NCBI GenBank assembly: GCA_947306375.1
Contig: CAMZGJ010000066.1
Coordinates: 1-6,534, forward strand
Reading direction: 5' to 3'
Length of the DNA stretch: 6,534 bases
Source of the DNA: an uncultured Spirochaetales bacterium
GTDB lineage: Bacteria > Spirochaetota > Spirochaetia > Sphaerochaetales > Sphaerochaetaceae
In this document: piece after piece, positions 4,796 through 6,534 of the stretch
How the letters are laid out: each line of letters opens with the position of its first letter
Position numbering within the stretch: the first letter of the stretch is position 1
Program-made: the position numbers and the translations under genes
The notes under the pieces: model-generated
What the model saw: the letters and a program-made list of their open reading frames with translations, nothing else
What the model was told of the DNA's origin: nothing
Databases searched by the model: none

Positions 4796-6534
4796 ATGTC
4801 GGTAAATGAGAGATTTGGAGCTATGAGAAAGCTTTTTAAGGAAAAAGGCATGAGTGCCTGGATTATAAACGGAACTTACCCTCATGAGAGTGAATATGTA
4901 AGTGAGCGCTGGAAGACCAGAAAGTGGATTTCCGGTTTCAGCGGAAGCGCAGGTTTTGTTGTAATTACTCAGGAAAGGGCTCTGATATGGGTTGATTCCC
5001 GCTACTTTGTCCAATGTGCCGAGCAGATAAAGGGCACATGCTTTGAGATGAGGAAACTGGACGGCCCGGAGGCTTCAAATCCCGCGGACTGGATTAAGGA
5101 GAACGTGAGCGGAAAAACCGGAATTGCCGCAGAGACTCTCATGGTTGAAAAACAACGCAAATACGCGGAAAAGGGCATTGAAATAACACCTTTCAGGGAT
5201 CTCTTGGATGAAATCTGGGCGGACAGACCTGCCATGCCGGCAACTGCCGTTGTAAGAATGAGTGACAGAATCTGCGGAGAAAGCGTTCAGTCCAAGGTTG
5301 AAAGAATCAGGAAGGGCGCTCTGGAAAAGGGCGCACAGTGGTCTCTGGTCTCTTCTCTGGATGATATTGCATGGACTCTGAACCTGAGGGGAAGCGACAT
5401 TGAGGACACCCCTGTTTTTCTTGCACATCTGCTCATAGGACCGGATTGTGTAAAACTCTTCACCCCCAAAAGCAGATTTACGGAAAAGCTGCTCTCAGAG
5501 GTCCCGTTTGAGGTTTTTGAATACAATGAAATAATTTCACAGCTGAAAAAGCTGGAAAACACATCCGTTCTTCTCAACCCGCAGCGCATAAACATGCAGC
5601 TCTTTGAGGCAATTCCCTCATCTGTGAAGATTGTTGAGGGCAGGGAGGTTTCAACGGATCTCAAGGCCTGCAAGAACAAGGCGGAACTTGAGGGAATGAG
5701 GACGGCGCACATTCTTGACGGTGTTGCCATGGTCAACTTCCTTTCAATGGTTGAGAAGGGAAACTACAGGTTCTCGGAGGTCTCCATTGCCCAGGCTCTT
5801 GCAAATGAGAGGGAGCAGGAAAAGGATTATCTGGGACCTTCCTTCAGCACCATAGCAGGTTTTGCGGAGCACGGAGCGGTTATCCACTACAGCGCAACAG
5901 AGGAGACGGACAAGCAGATCTGCGGAAACGGCCTTCTGGTCCTTGATTCAGGCGGACAGTACACCGCCGGAACAACGGACATTACCAGAACTCTTCTCTT
6001 CGGACGTGCCACAAAGGAGCAGAAGGAGGACTACACCCTTGTGCTCAAGGGTCATCTTGCTCTGGCCGCGCAGGTTTTTCCGGAGGGGACAAACGGTCAC
6101 CAGCTGGACATTCTTGCACACATGTTCCTGTGGAACAGGGGTATGACATATTTTCACGGAACGGGCCACGGGGTGGGTTTCCGCCTCTCCGTTCACGAGG
6201 GGCCCCAGAGGGTTTCAATTCATCCGGCAAGTGCGGAAGTGAAGCTTCAGGAGGGAATGATTCTCTCCGATGAGCCGGGAATATACAAAGAGGGGAAGTA
6301 CGGCATCAGAATTGAGAATCTTGTTGCGGTTGTGCCTGCAATGAAGACGGAGTTCGGGCAGTTCTACACCTTTGAGACCCTTACCTGCTGTCCCTATGAG
6401 AGAAAGCTCATAGACAAGAGCATGCTCACCGCAGAGGAAATTGAACTTGTGGACACCTACCATGCCTGGGTATGGGACAAACTCCATGCCCTGGTCAACC
6501 CGGAAGCCTTGTCCTACCTCAAAAAGGCTACAGC
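4796..6534 (+). CDS. Xaa-Pro aminopeptidase, M24B family (3' end just outside the window)
   Basis: This metalloenzyme, probably with two Mn ions, removes an N-terminal residue preceding proline; lacking a signal peptide, it should be cytosolic and serve peptide recycling. The frame is open for 579 codons plus two bases to the window edge. It shows the long three-domain aminopeptidase P layout: creatinase-like domain I (about 1-135, with WISGFSGSAGFVVI at 44-57), domain II (about 145-290) and the M24 pita-bread domain (about 295-530). The five metal ligands are all present: Asp384 (LDSGGQY), Asp395 (TTDITRT), His458 (HGTGHGVG), Glu493 (SDEPGIY) and Glu507 (IRIENL); the conserved His364 is in AVIHYS. 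The C-terminal helical segment LTAEEIELVDTYHAWV (544-559) is the extension typical of the long cytosolic form. Family length suggests only about 2-15 residues are missing. It is co-transcribed with lgt by position. Confidence 0.94.
   Translation, partial: MSVNERFGAMRKLFKEKGMSAWIINGTYPHESEYVSERWKTRKWISGFSGSAGFVVITQERALIWVDSRYFVQCAEQIKGTCFEMRKLDGPEASNPADWIKENVSGKTGIAAETLMVEKQRKYAEKGIEITPFRDLLDEIWADRPAMPATAVVRMSDRICGESVQSKVERIRKGALEKGAQWSLVSSLDDIAWTLNLRGSDIEDTPVFLAHLLIGPDCVKLFTPKSRFTEKLLSEVPFEVFEYNEIISQLKKLENTSVLLNPQRINMQLFEAIPSSVKIVEGREVSTDLKACKNKAELEGMRTAHILDGVAMVNFLSMVEKGNYRFSEVSIAQALANEREQEKDYLGPSFSTIAGFAEHGAVIHYSATEETDKQICGNGLLVLDSGGQYTAGTTDITRTLLFGRATKEQKEDYTLVLKGHLALAAQVFPEGTNGHQLDILAHMFLWNRGMTYFHGTGHGVGFRLSVHEGPQRVSIHPASAEVKLQEGMILSDEPGIYKEGKYGIRIENLVAVVPAMKTEFGQFYTFETLTCCPYERKLIDKSMLTAEEIELVDTYHAWVWDKLHALVNPEALSYLKKAT

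Noticed and set aside
4796..6534. Possible pseudogene, because the aminopeptidase frame has no stop in the window
   Set aside because: The frame is open to the last base, all five metal ligands are present, and the end matches the expected C-terminal extension. It is only cut by the window edge.

Overview
The window is ordinary-looking bacterial chromosome: five tightly packed housekeeping-type genes with intact reading frames and balanced base composition, plus one conspicuously AT-rich gap. The protein set and the style of the sequences (an adenosine-kinase-like PfkB kinase, an Lgt with an extended late loop, a long three-domain Xaa-Pro aminopeptidase) remind me of a spirochaete of the Treponema type. 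That is an impression from memory with low to moderate confidence; nothing in the window proves the phylum. There is no mobile element, tRNA, rRNA or CRISPR array.

Layout. On the minus strand, reading right to left from 3684, are an exported S41 C-terminal processing protease (2221-3684) and the 16S rRNA methyltransferase gene rsmE (1436-2221). These two share one base (TGATG) and form a translationally coupled pair. After a 379-bp gap comes a PfkB-family, adenosine-kinase-like sugar/nucleoside kinase (55-1056). On the plus strand are lgt (3775-4779) and, 16 bp later, a cytosolic Xaa-Pro aminopeptidase (M24B) that runs off the window at 6534, apparently only a few residues short of its end. 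The protease and lgt are divergent, separated by 90 bp carrying two back-to-back promoters.

How they work together. lgt attaches diacylglycerol to prolipoproteins and the divergent S41 protease acts beyond the inner membrane, so that pair shares an envelope-protein-maturation theme. RsmE modifies the ribosome, the kinase probably salvages a nucleoside or sugar, and the aminopeptidase recycles proline-containing peptides. These are housekeeping roles placed side by side, not an obvious pathway.

What deserves a second look. (1) The gap 1057-1435 and the very end of rsmE hold matches to the DnaA-box consensus TTWTNCACA on both sides of a 90-bp core that is about 86% A+T. This is the layout of a replication origin, yet no dnaA, dnaN, gyrB or rpmH is in the window. 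(2) The same boxes sit in two 22-bp, 20/22-identical, near-palindromic repeats 228 bp apart, which could instead be operators. (3) In the 90-bp divergent promoter region both -10 boxes end exactly 6 bp before the start codons of lgt and of the protease, predicting leaderless mRNAs on both sides. A 7-bp-arm inverted repeat brackets the lgt -10, and a 12-bp alternating CG/CA tract lies between the two -35 boxes.
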